From assembly GCA_904420235.1 (NCBI GenBank), contig CAJFUS010000226.1:1-7434 (forward strand): DNA of 7,434 bases, given 5' to 3'. Under the pieces are notes generated by a model, which saw only the letters and a list, made by a program, of their open reading frames with translations, ran no database searches and was not told the DNA's origin. The DNA comes from Candidatus Neoanaerotignum tabaqchaliae. GTDB taxonomy: Bacteria; Bacillota; Clostridia; Lachnospirales; Anaerotignaceae. Both the position numbers and the translations under genes were made by a program. Positions 1-6,681 of this stretch are shown here, piece by piece; within the stretch, counting starts at the first letter, position 1, and each line of letters begins with the position of its first letter.

Positions 1-27
1 AAAACTAATTTTATATATTTCGTTAAT

Positions 28-56
28 AGTTTAAAATAATTACTTTATATTGTCAA
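28..56 (-). promoter_or_regulatory. Second possible sigma-A promoter reading left
   Basis: A second perfect minus-strand TTGACA (56-51) is followed after 17 nt by TAAACT (33-28), a 4-of-6 -10 match. The candidate DnaA box lies 18 nt upstream of this -35, where a regulator could act. Two TTGACA elements in a row suggest tandem promoters for an unseen leftward gene, but neither -10 is good. Confidence 0.3.
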
Positions 57-73
57 ATACTATTAAGCGGCCT

Positions 74-82
74 TTATCCACA
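74..82 (+). promoter_or_regulatory. Candidate DnaA box (TTATCCACA)
   Basis: The nine bases TTATCCACA match the DnaA-box consensus exactly. They lie in an AT-rich, gene-free stretch downstream of the lysS terminator. Two weaker same-strand look-alikes follow, TTATTAACA at 103-111 and TTGTCAACA at 123-131, each with two mismatches. One perfect box does not make an origin. It could be a DnaA regulatory site for a gene beyond the left edge, part of an origin cluster, or chance. Confidence 0.35.
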
Positions 83-99
83 GATTAATAACCTGACAA

Positions 100-129
100 A
101 TATTATTAACAATAACATCCTGTTGTCAA
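100..129 (-). promoter_or_regulatory. Possible sigma-A promoter reading left out of the window
   Basis: On the minus strand a perfect -35 TTGACA (129-124) is followed after 18 nt by TAATAT (105-100), a 4-of-6 match to TATAAT. It lies past the lysS terminator, so it would serve a gene beyond position 1. The -10 is weak, and AT-rich DNA yields such matches by chance. Confidence 0.3.
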
Positions 130-150
130 CATATGTATTTATTTTTATAT

Positions 151-192
151 AAAAATATAAAAAAGGATACTCCAAAGTATTGGAATATCCTT
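151..192 (-). terminator. Intrinsic terminator after lysS
   Basis: Minus-strand transcription meets a 13-bp hairpin (arms 192-180 and 175-163, one G-T wobble) with a 4-nt loop TACT, then a T-rich tract TTTTATATTTTT (162-151). It begins 8 nt past the lysS stop. It is the strongest terminator in the window and ends the greA-lysS unit. Confidence 0.92.
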
Positions 193-200
193 AAAAAACA

Positions 201-1709
201 TTACTTCTCCAATGGTCTCATGGTCGGGAATAAAATTACGTCTCTTATAGAATTCTGCCCCGTCATAAGCATAACCATTCTGTCTATGCCAACTCCAAGT
301 CCGCCCGTAGGAGGCATGCCATATTCAAGGGCTGTCATAAAGTCCTCGTCAATCATGTTGGCTTCTTCATCGCCTGCGGCTCTCATAGCCTCTTGATGCT
401 CAAAACGTTTCCTCTGGTCAATAGGGTCGTTCAGCTCGGAATAAGCGTTTCCATATTCTCTTCCCAAAATGAAAAGCTCAAAACGCTCTGTATATTCCGG
501 TTTGTCTGGTTTACGTTTTGTAAGAGGTGAAACCTCAACAGGGTAGTCCATTATAAATGTAGGCTCAACAATATTCTTTTCAACAAACTCCTCAAAGAAA
601 AGATTAAGTATATCGCCCTTAACATGTCTTTCCTCAAACTCGACGCCTTTCTCTTTGGCTATTTTTCTGGCCTCTTCCGTATCTTTAACAGCGTCAAAAT
701 CAACGCCGGAATATTTTTTAACGGCGTCAACCATTGTCATTCTGGCAAATTCCTTTCCAAGGTCAATTTCATGACCGCCATAGTTAACAATCGTTGTTCC
801 ATTAACTTTTTGAGCTACGCCTCTAAAAAGTTCTTCTGTAATATCCATCATTCCGTTATAATCGGTAAAAGCCTGATAAAGCTCCATAAGCGTAAATTCC
901 GGATTGTGTCTTAAATCTATTCCCTCGTTCCTGAAAACGCGGCCAATTTCATAAACCCTCTCAAATCCGCCTACAATAAGCCTTTTTAAAGGAAGCTCAA
1001 GGGCTATACGGCAATACATATCAATATCAAGAGCGTTATGGTGAGTTATAAACGGCCTTGCCGCGGCGCCTCCCGGTATTGTTTGAAGTGTAGGCGTTTC
1101 AACCTCAAGAAATCCTTTTGAATCAAGAATTTCTCTTATAGCTTTTATAACGGCGCTTCTTTTAAAGAAAACCTCTTTTATTTCAGGATTTACTATAACA
1201 TCAACATATCTTTGGCGGTATCTTGTTTCTTGGTCTTTAAGACCATGAAATTTTTCTGGAAGTATCTGAAGGCTTTTTGAAAGAAGCACAACCTCGCTGG
1301 CGTGTATCGATATTTCACCCATCTTTGTTTTAAAAACAAAGCCCTTAATACCAAGAATATCGCCTATGTCATACTTTTTAAAATCGGCATAGCTTTCTTC
1401 GCCTATGTCGTTTTTGCTTACATAAACCTGTATTTTGCCGTTTCTGTCCTGCACATTACAAAAGCTTGCCTTGCCCATAACACGCTTAGCCATAAGCCTT
1501 CCGCCAACAACAACCGTTTTGCCTTCATATCCTTCAAAATCATTAAGTATGTCTGTGCTGTGTGTATCAACAGGATATTTTACTATTTTAAACGGGTCTT
1601 TGCCCTCTGACTGAAGCTTGTCGAGCTTCTCACGCCTCACTTTTAAAAGCTCACTAAGTTCTTCCTGAGTCATTGTATTTTCAGAATTCTCATTTGTGTT
1701 CTGCGCCAA
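201..1709 (-). CDS. lysS: Lysyl-tRNA synthetase, class II
   Basis: This enzyme charges tRNA-Lys with lysine using ATP in the cytoplasm. The 502-residue protein has the normal length and order for bacterial class II LysRS: a short polar N-terminal leader, an anticodon-binding OB fold at about 64-145 (GKTVVVGGRLMAKR onward), then the catalytic core. Motif 1 is near 183-207 (ending FLEVETPTL), motif 2 near 259-278 (FRNEGIDLRHNPEFTLMELY) and motif 3 near 469-481 (GGLGVGIDRMVML). The start is TTG at 1709, chosen because AAAGGAG lies 8 nt upstream; the next ATG, codon 13, would trim the leader and has no such site. It follows greA by 16 nt, and its ribosome binding site abuts the greA stop, so the two are co-transcribed. 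No T-box leader is present; expression should follow the greA promoter. Confidence 0.98.
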   Translation of the reverse strand: MAQNTNENSENTMTQEELSELLKVRREKLDKLQSEGKDPFKIVKYPVDTHSTDILNDFEGYEGKTVVVGGRLMAKRVMGKASFCNVQDRNGKIQVYVSKNDIGEESYADFKKYDIGDILGIKGFVFKTKMGEISIHASEVVLLSKSLQILPEKFHGLKDQETRYRQRYVDVIVNPEIKEVFFKRSAVIKAIREILDSKGFLEVETPTLQTIPGGAAARPFITHHNALDIDMYCRIALELPLKRLIVGGFERVYEIGRVFRNEGIDLRHNPEFTLMELYQAFTDYNGMMDITEELFRGVAQKVNGTTIVNYGGHEIDLGKEFARMTMVDAVKKYSGVDFDAVKDTEEARKIAKEKGVEFEERHVKGDILNLFFEEFVEKNIVEPTFIMDYPVEVSPLTKRKPDKPEYTERFELFILGREYGNAYSELNDPIDQRKRFEHQEAMRAAGDEEANMIDEDFMTALEYGMPPTGGLGVGIDRMVMLMTGQNSIRDVILFPTMRPLEK

Positions 1710-1725
1710 TTTAATAGCTCCTTTC

Positions 1726-2202
1726 TTATTTGCTTATTGCCAACACTTTAAACGATATTTCGCCATCTGGAGTTTCTATAACAACATCATCGCCAACAAC
1801 ATGTCCAAGAAGCCCATGGCCAACAGGCGATTCATTGGATATTTTATTTTCCATAGGGTCTGCTTCTGCCGAACCAACTATAACATACTCAACTTCTTCC
1901 TCAAACTCGTTGTCATACACCTTAACTTTGCTTCCAACGCTTATTTTGTCGTTGCTTACTTCCTCATCGTCTATAACCTCGGCGTTTCTAAGCATCTTTT
2001 CAAGGAGTGCTATTCTGGCCTCAATTTCTCCCTGTTCTTCCTTAGCGGCATCGTACTCGGCGTTTTCCGAAAGGTCGCCTTGGCCTCTTGCCTCTTTAAT
2101 TTTCTCAGCTACCTCTTTACGCCTTACAGTTTTTAATTCCTCAAGTTCTTCCTCTCTTTTTTTAAGACCTTCATATGTTAAAACAACTTTCTTTTCAGCC
2201 AC
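1726..2202 (-). CDS. greA: Transcription elongation factor GreA
   Basis: GreA enters the secondary channel of backtracked RNA polymerase and stimulates cleavage of the 3' end of the nascent RNA, rescuing stalled complexes. The protein has 158 residues, the standard length. An N-terminal coiled-coil hairpin spans about 1-80 and carries the family signature at 38-55 (ARGQGDLSENAEYDAAKE); the acidic tip residues are Asp43 and Glu46, equivalent to E. coli Asp41 and Glu44. A C-terminal FKBP-like domain follows from about 86 and includes ISNESPVGHGLLGH (121-134). The start is GTG at 2202, with GAAGGAG 9 nt upstream. It is first in a two-gene unit with lysS, a pairing common in Clostridia, and has its own strong promoter and a leader of about 120 nt. 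Confidence 0.98.
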   Translation of the reverse strand: MAEKKVVLTYEGLKKREEELEELKTVRRKEVAEKIKEARGQGDLSENAEYDAAKEEQGEIEARIALLEKMLRNAEVIDDEEVSNDKISVGSKVKVYDNEFEEEVEYVIVGSAEADPMENKISNESPVGHGLLGHVVGDDVVIETPDGEISFKVLAISK

Positions 2203-2324
2203 AAAAAACAGCTCCTTCTATCTCAAATTTATATTTTTAAATTTTCAAGCATAAAAATCTCGCCTTTTTAGGTATAACAAAGACGGATATGCGTTTTTAC
2301 ACGGATACCCGACCTTTTTTACAT
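2203..2324 (-). other. Long greA 5' leader with possible alternative pairings
   Basis: The predicted leader holds the sequence ACGGATA twice on the plus strand (2283-2289 and 2301-2307). In the minus-strand RNA, GGGUAU (2310-2305) can pair with AUAUCC (2290-2285) or with AUACC (2275-2271), so two small hairpins would exclude each other. The 3' half is very A/U-rich and ends in the greA ribosome binding site. I recognise no known riboswitch class and no convincing terminator, so a regulatory role is only a possibility. Confidence 0.35.
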
Positions 2325-2330
2325 CAACAG

Positions 2331-2360
2331 ATTATACAATAAGGCAGCCCGTATTGTCAA
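2331..2360 (-). promoter_or_regulatory. Consensus sigma-A promoter of greA-lysS
   Basis: On the minus strand, TTGACA (2360-2355) and TATAAT (2336-2331) are both perfect and separated by 18 nt. The -35 overlaps the TGA stop of the upstream gene. Transcription should begin near 2324, leaving an untranslated leader of about 120 nt before the greA GTG. No terminator precedes it, so read-through from the upstream gene may also reach greA. Confidence 0.8.
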
Positions 2361-3277
2361 CTTTTTACTTGCTTTCCGTCATGATAAACTGTGCATTTTA
2401 TTTTAAAGTTAAACCTTTCCACAAGACGGCTGGAACCGTCAAATTCCTCTTGGCTGAAGCCTTTAAAAACCATGCTGTAAAACTCGCCGCTTAAAGCGCA
2501 GAACGCCGCCTCTGCGTCCTCCGGAAGAATTACGCCCCTTTTACCCTTAGCAACAGCAGCAAAACCTCTTAAAACATACATATCTCCTCTTGAGCGGCAT
2601 ATTTTATCGGTATTCCGTCTATCATCGGCAATATCAACATACACGGAGTTTTTTGCAAAACAATTATAAAACTCTCCGCCATTTTCAAGATTAATGATAA
2701 CATCGGCTTCTCTCATAATGCTGCCGTTTGGAACCGAAAATGCCCCTATGCAAAGTCCTGTGTCGGCAAAAATACTCTCACACACAGGACGCAGGCGTTT
2801 TGAATCGTTTGTGCATATCCACAGTTTGGAACATTCTTTAGAGAGAGCGTAAACCGCCGTTTTAACAGCTTCGCCTCCACCGTCTTTAACAACAACATTC
2901 AGTTCCTCCACAGGCATGTTTTTTAATTGGGCAGCTTTTTCCAATATTTTTTTAAGGCACATACAGTTAAAAATCCGGCCGCTTGTTTTTCTTTCATACA
3001 TATCAAGGCTTATGTCAGGAGATGAAACAGCGGCAAAACCTTCTTTCTGTATTTTCCTGCACATTTTCTTAATGTACTCATTTACAAGCTCAAAATCTTC
3101 TTCGTCCTTTTTAAATGGTATTATAAACTTAAGTCCTTCCGCCGAAAATATTGAAATATCCCTTTTTTCCGGCTTCTTAAACATAAGATAATATCTGCGC
3201 CTTATGGCCTTTGGCAATAAACTTGGTTTTATGGCCATTTCATCATTTTTTGAAAAACATATCTTAGCAAATCTCAT
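2357..3277 (-). CDS. Unknown Cys-rich protein with a Rossmann-like C-terminal half
   Basis: I do not recognise this 306-residue protein and assign no function. ATG at 3277 is chosen because AAGGTGG lies 7 nt upstream; a GTG two codons earlier would overlap that site. The N-terminal third is basic and charged. From about 126 the pattern resembles a nucleotide-binding Rossmann fold of the shikimate-dehydrogenase kind: strand LNVVV (126-130), a glycine-rich turn DGGGEA (132-137), a helix (AVKTAVYALSKE), strand KLWICTN (151-157), then ADVIINL (191-197) and VYVDIAD (212-218). The glycine turn is not a canonical GxGxxG, so dinucleotide binding is inferred. It has about 12 cysteines, many for a cytosolic protein, with no CxxC pairs, signal peptide or membrane segment. 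It starts 39 nt after dusB, probably in the same transcript, and its stop overlaps the greA -35. Confidence 0.85.
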   Translation of the reverse strand: MRFAKICFSKNDEMAIKPSLLPKAIRRRYYLMFKKPEKRDISIFSAEGLKFIIPFKKDEEDFELVNEYIKKMCRKIQKEGFAAVSSPDISLDMYERKTSGRIFNCMCLKKILEKAAQLKNMPVEELNVVVKDGGGEAVKTAVYALSKECSKLWICTNDSKRLRPVCESIFADTGLCIGAFSVPNGSIMREADVIINLENGGEFYNCFAKNSVYVDIADDRRNTDKICRSRGDMYVLRGFAAVAKGKRGVILPEDAEAAFCALSGEFYSMVFKGFSQEEFDGSSRLVERFNFKIKCTVYHDGKQVKS

Positions 3278-3316
3278 AAGCACACCACCTTTTTATAAAG
3301 TGTATGCCTATTAAAA

Positions 3317-4282
3317 TTAATCATGTACCATAAAATATTTTTCAACAAGTTTTTTTATATCGTCAATGTTCATAACTGTGTTTATCTCACCGCGCATTGA
3401 TGCCGCCTGAGGCATACCCTTTGTGTAAAAGGCCAAATGCCTTCTCATTTCTCTAACTCCTATATATTCCCCTTTAAAATCAATAAGCATCTCTGCATGA
3501 CGCATTACAACTTTGGCTTTTTCCGCTGCCGTTGGTTCCGGCATAAGCTCGCCTGTTTTAATATAATTAACAGTGCGCTCAAATATCCATGGGTTACCTT
3601 CTGCCGCCCTGCCTATCATAACAGCGTCACATCCCGTATAATCCAGCATTTCTTTGGCCTTTTGCGGAGATGTTATATCGCCGTTTCCTATAACAGGAAT
3701 ATCCAGGCTTCTTTTAACCTCTTTTATAATATCCCAATCCGCTTTTCCGCTGTAATACTGCTCCCTTGTTCTTCCATGCACCGCAACAGCGGCGGCTCCT
3801 CCTTTTTGGGCCATAATGGCAATATCAACGGCATTAATGCATGTATCGTCAAAGCCCTTCCTTATTTTAACCGTAACGGGCTTGCTTTGACTTTTAACCA
3901 TGGCTTCAACTATTTCCCTAACCAGCTCCGGATTTTTCATAAGAGCGCTTCCGTCGCCGTTTTTAACTATTTTAGGCGCTGGGCATCCCATATTCACATC
4001 AATAATGTCAAATGGCATATTCTCTATCTTTTTCGCCATTTCTCCCATAATTTCCGGGTCTGAGCCAAAAAGCTGTATAGCGTATGGCCTTTGACTTTCA
4101 TCGCAATCCATAAGTTTTTCCGTATTGGCGCTGTTATAATAAAGTCCTTTGGCACTCACCATTTCGGAATACACAAGACCGCAGCCCATTTCCATACAAA
4201 TTTTTCTGTAAGGCCTGTCCGTAACTCCGGCCATAGGAGCCATAAAAACATTATTCTCAATTTTAACATTACCTATAAGCAT
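3317..4282 (-). CDS. dusB: tRNA-dihydrouridine synthase (DusB family)
   Basis: Dus enzymes use FMN and NADPH to reduce specific uridines of tRNA to dihydrouridine. The 321-residue length is typical. An FMN-binding TIM barrel fills about residues 1-240: APMAGVTDRPYR (15-26), the catalytic-cysteine motif NMGCPAPKIVKNGDGSAL (97-114, Cys100), VTVKIRKG (136-143), the phosphate and FMN segment VHGRTREQYYSGKADW (168-183), GNGDI (199-203) and IGRAAEGNPWIF (223-234). A helical tRNA-binding domain follows to the end. The ATG at 4282 comes 1 nt after the stop of the DUF6145 gene and is served by GAGGA about 8 nt upstream, inside that gene, which suggests translational coupling. The DusB label rests on the motifs and on the dusB-greA-lysS context typical of Firmicutes. 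Confidence 0.96.
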   Translation of the reverse strand: MLIGNVKIENNVFMAPMAGVTDRPYRKICMEMGCGLVYSEMVSAKGLYYNSANTEKLMDCDESQRPYAIQLFGSDPEIMGEMAKKIENMPFDIIDVNMGCPAPKIVKNGDGSALMKNPELVREIVEAMVKSQSKPVTVKIRKGFDDTCINAVDIAIMAQKGGAAAVAVHGRTREQYYSGKADWDIIKEVKRSLDIPVIGNGDITSPQKAKEMLDYTGCDAVMIGRAAEGNPWIFERTVNYIKTGELMPEPTAAEKAKVVMRHAEMLIDFKGEYIGVREMRRHLAFYTKGMPQAASMRGEINTVMNIDDIKKLVEKYFMVHD

Positions 4283-4283
4283 A

Positions 4284-4655
4284 TTAAATTTCCTCTATAT
4301 CTCTGCCACTTAAAAGCTCCTGCTTTATTCTTTCGCCGTCGGGAGTTTTATATATTAGATACCACAACTTAAGAGAACGTATAAGCTCCTTTTTCTCCCG
4401 CATAAGGCTTTTTATCTCAAGCTCGGCCCCTATGTCGTCAAAATCTATGGCGTTTTCTCCCTTCACAATATCAAAATATACATCGCCGTCTTTATAAAAA
4501 CCCACAACAAATGTGCACATAAGCTTTTGAGCCAAAACAACGCATATTGTTTTAACCTCGTCCTTGATTCCCTCCGGTATAGCCGAAAACTCATTGTCTA
4601 TATAATACTTCTGTTTGTCAAAAGACGCGGCGGCAAGAACCTTTTTTTCTTCCAT
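4284..4655 (-). CDS. DUF6145 family protein, unknown function
   Basis: This is a small cytosolic protein of 123 residues with no signal peptide or membrane segment. I recognise the pattern of DUF6145 proteins of Lachnospiraceae-type genomes: an opening like KKVLAAASFDKQKYY, an amphipathic stretch FSAIPEGIKDEVKTICV, a mixed strand region with GFYKDGDVYFDI, and a C-terminal charged helix near 80-105 (IKSLMREKKELIRSLKLWY). The function is unknown. ATG at 4655 is chosen because it lies 4 nt past the birA stop with AGGGGGG 12 nt upstream; an open frame extends up to 4772 but only inside birA and lacks family similarity. It sits between birA and dusB with gaps of 4 and 1 nt, so the three are almost certainly made together. 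The C-terminal dozen residues (KQELLSGRDIEEI) may be a lineage-specific tail. The family name is from memory. Confidence 0.85.
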   Translation of the reverse strand: MEEKKVLAAASFDKQKYYIDNEFSAIPEGIKDEVKTICVVLAQKLMCTFVVGFYKDGDVYFDIVKGENAIDFDDIGAELEIKSLMREKKELIRSLKLWYLIYKTPDGERIKQELLSGRDIEEI

Positions 4656-4659
4656 AATA

Positions 4660-5631
4660 TCAATATACCCCCCTGACGGATACCTCTCCCGAGAATACTT
4701 CTTTTTTTTGTCCGTTATCGCAAAGCACAACCAATTCCCCATTATCGCTTGTTTCAACGGCCAAAGCCTCAAAACTGCTTTCGCGGCTTATAACACGCAC
4801 TTTTCTGCCTATATTCACACAGTTTTTTTCGTAATCCTCTTTAATAGCCGCAAATCCTTTTTCGACAAATTTTTTATATATCTCATCGAAATGTATAAGC
4901 ACTGATTTTGCTATGGGGCTTCTTTTAAATTTCTCACCGGTTTCAATAAAAATGGAAGTGGCCTTGTCTTTTATTTCATCGGGAAAATTTATGACATTAA
5001 CATTTATGCCTATTCCAACAACAACAAAATCCACCTTTTGAAGCTGACCGCTCATTTCGGTAAGTATGCCGCATATTTTTTTCCCGTTAAGTATTATATC
5101 GTTAGGCCACTTTATTTGTGTTTTAAGCCCAAAATCTTTGTTTAAGGCCTCGCACACGGCAAGTCCTGCCGAAAGCGTAATTGAAGAAAGCTTTGAAGGG
5201 TCTATATCCGGCCTTAAAAGCACCGTCATATAAACGCCCTCTCCCCTTTGAGAGTTCCATGTCCTTCCAAGACGTCCTCTTCCTCCGCTTTGGGTTTCCG
5301 CAACTATAACCATTCCTTCCTCGGCGCCGTTAAGCGCCTCAATTTTGCATACGGAATTTGTGGAATCAACATCGTTATAACATACAACATCTTTTCCAAT
5401 AACACAGCCTTCTTTAATTGTGTTTATTTCTGACGAGTTAAGCACATCGCCAATATCCCGCAGCACATATCCCCTGTTTGTAACCGCTTCTATGTTATAC
5501 CCGTCATTTCTTAAAGAGCGTATTTCTTTCCACACAGCCGACCTTGACACGCCAAGCCTTTCCCCAAGCTCCTCGCCCGAAACAAAACCGTCAGACGATT
5601 TAAGATATTCTAAAAGTTTGTATTTAAGCAT
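4660..5631 (-). CDS. birA: Bifunctional biotin-protein ligase / biotin operon repressor
   Basis: BirA makes biotinyl-AMP and transfers biotin to a lysine of carboxylase carrier domains. The form with an N-terminal DNA-binding domain can also repress biotin synthesis and uptake genes. The 323-residue protein has a winged helix-turn-helix at about 1-60 (ELGERLGVSRSAVWKEIRSL at 21-40, wing NRGYVL), then the catalytic domain with DSTN (89-92), the biotinyl-AMP loop GGRGRLGRTW (116-125), KWPND (174-178), GILTE (188-192) and GIGIN (206-210), and a small C-terminal SH3-like domain from about 273. ATG at 5631 is preferred over GTG at 5640 because AAGGAG lies 8 nt upstream of the ATG and abuts the GTG. 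It is the first gene after the argF terminator and leads the birA-DUF6145-dusB cluster. I see no clear promoter in the 40 nt between that terminator and the gene, and no biotin operator in the window. Confidence 0.97.
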   Translation of the reverse strand: MLKYKLLEYLKSSDGFVSGEELGERLGVSRSAVWKEIRSLRNDGYNIEAVTNRGYVLRDIGDVLNSSEINTIKEGCVIGKDVVCYNDVDSTNSVCKIEALNGAEEGMVIVAETQSGGRGRLGRTWNSQRGEGVYMTVLLRPDIDPSKLSSITLSAGLAVCEALNKDFGLKTQIKWPNDIILNGKKICGILTEMSGQLQKVDFVVVGIGINVNVINFPDEIKDKATSIFIETGEKFKRSPIAKSVLIHFDEIYKKFVEKGFAAIKEDYEKNCVNIGRKVRVISRESSFEALAVETSDNGELVVLCDNGQKKEVFSGEVSVRGVY

Positions 5632-5672
5632 GCACAACACTCCTTAAACAAAAACAAATAAAAATCCATATC

Positions 5673-5706
5673 AAAAAAATAAGCCGCAGAGCTTAAACCC
5701 CACGGC
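5673..5706 (-). terminator. Intrinsic terminator after argF
   Basis: The minus-strand RNA forms GCCGTGGGG (5706-5698), loop TTTAAG, and CTCTGCGGC (5691-5683), a 9-bp stem with three G-U pairs. TTATTTTTTT (5682-5673) follows. It lies 9 nt past the argF stop and separates argF from birA. Confidence 0.88.
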
Positions 5707-5715
5707 AAAGGTTTT

Positions 5716-6666
5716 TTAAATGTTCTCTCCAAGAGTAGCAACCATAACAGCTTTTATGGTGTGCATACGGTTTTCGGCCTCGTCAAACACAACCGACGAC
5801 GGACCCTCAAGAACCTCATTTGTAACCTCGTTTCCCCTAACAGCCGGAAGACAATGCATAAATATTGTGCTTTCCTTTCCTGTTGCCTTCATAACACCTT
5901 CATTTACCTGATAAGGTTTAAGTATTTTAAGCCTTTCCTCTGTTTTAGCCTCTTCTCCCATTGAAACCCAAACATCCGTATAAATAACATCGGCGCCTTC
6001 AACAGCCTTAAGTATGTCATCTGTAACAGTAATTGAGGCACCACTTTCTTCACCGTACTTTTTGCAAAGTTCAACAAGGTTCTCGTCTGGGAAAAGGCTT
6101 TTCGGTGACGCCACCACATAATTCACTCCTATTTTAGAGCATCCTATCATAAGAGCGTTTGACATATTATTCCTTCCGTCGCCGCAGTAAACAAACTTGA
6201 GGCCCTTAATATTGCCGAATTTTTCCTTCATAGTCATAAAATCCGCCAAAACCTGAGTTGGGTGGTCTTCGTCAGTGAGACCGTTCCACACAGGAACACC
6301 GCTGTATTTGGCAAGCTTTTCAACGGTGTCCTGAGAAAAACCTCTGAACTCTATTCCGTCAAACATTCTTCCAAGAACCCTTGCTGTGTCCTCAACAGTT
6401 TCCTTGTGTCCAAGCTGTATATCGTCCTTGCTTAAATATTCTGGGTGAGCGCCTTCGTCAACACAGCCGACAGTAAAAGAACAGCGTGTGCGAGTTGACG
6501 GCTTTTCAAATATAAGCGCTACATTTTTATTTAAAAGATGTTTTTCAAAAATTCCTTTTTTCTTTTTTTCCTTAAGGTCTATCGCAAGGTCTATAAGATA
6601 TTCTATTTCTTCCGCGCTGTAATCTTTAAGCGTAAGAAAACTTCTCCCTTTAAGATTTATCGACAT
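5716..6666 (-). CDS. argF: Ornithine carbamoyltransferase
   Basis: The enzyme joins carbamoyl phosphate to ornithine to give citrulline, a step of arginine biosynthesis. The 316 residues show the carbamoyl-phosphate motif STRTR (57-61), HPTQ (135-138), DVWVSMGE (231-238) and the ornithine and catalytic motif HCLPA (271-275). The length and sequence resemble the Thermotoga ArgF type. Stretches such as DTARVLGRM and RMHTIKAVMVATL are shared with catabolic ArcB, but the insertion typical of ArcB after HCLPA is absent, and no arcA or arcC is nearby, so the biosynthetic role is favoured but not proven. The start is ATG at 6666, with GGGGGA about 7 nt upstream. It stands alone, bracketed by terminators on both sides and without other arginine genes. 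GAATAAAAATG over the start (6674-6664) resembles the core of the Bacillus ARG box. Confidence 0.95.
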   Translation of the reverse strand: MSINLKGRSFLTLKDYSAEEIEYLIDLAIDLKEKKKKGIFEKHLLNKNVALIFEKPSTRTRCSFTVGCVDEGAHPEYLSKDDIQLGHKETVEDTARVLGRMFDGIEFRGFSQDTVEKLAKYSGVPVWNGLTDEDHPTQVLADFMTMKEKFGNIKGLKFVYCGDGRNNMSNALMIGCSKIGVNYVVASPKSLFPDENLVELCKKYGEESGASITVTDDILKAVEGADVIYTDVWVSMGEEAKTEERLKILKPYQVNEGVMKATGKESTIFMHCLPAVRGNEVTNEVLEGPSSVVFDEAENRMHTIKAVMVATLGENI

Positions 6667-6681
6667 TTTTATTCCCCCGCT

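Noticed and set aside
133..396. A small plus-strand open frame starting in the left intergenic gap
   Set aside because: It runs through the lysS terminator and antisense to the lysS 3' end and has no plausible ribosome binding site.
1730..2254. A 174-codon plus-strand open frame rich in Ser, Thr and Leu
   Set aside because: It is the antisense shadow of greA, with the repetitive Ser/Leu composition typical of reverse-frame reading and no ribosome binding site or family similarity.
2203..2324. A known riboswitch or T-box upstream of greA-lysS
   Set aside because: No T-box sequence, lysine-riboswitch core or clear terminator/antiterminator pair could be found; only short, weak pairings exist.
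3437..4063. A 208-codon plus-strand open frame
   Set aside because: It lies wholly antisense to dusB, which has complete catalytic motifs, and shows no start signal or recognisable domain.
4656..4772. N-terminal extension of the DUF6145 gene into birA
   Set aside because: The extra 39 residues overlap the conserved C-terminal part of birA in another frame and have no family similarity. The ATG at 4655 has a ribosome binding site and lies 4 nt past the birA stop.
5632..5672. Promoter for birA
   Set aside because: The stretch is T-rich and includes TTGATA, but no -10 at suitable spacing was found, so no promoter is annotated.
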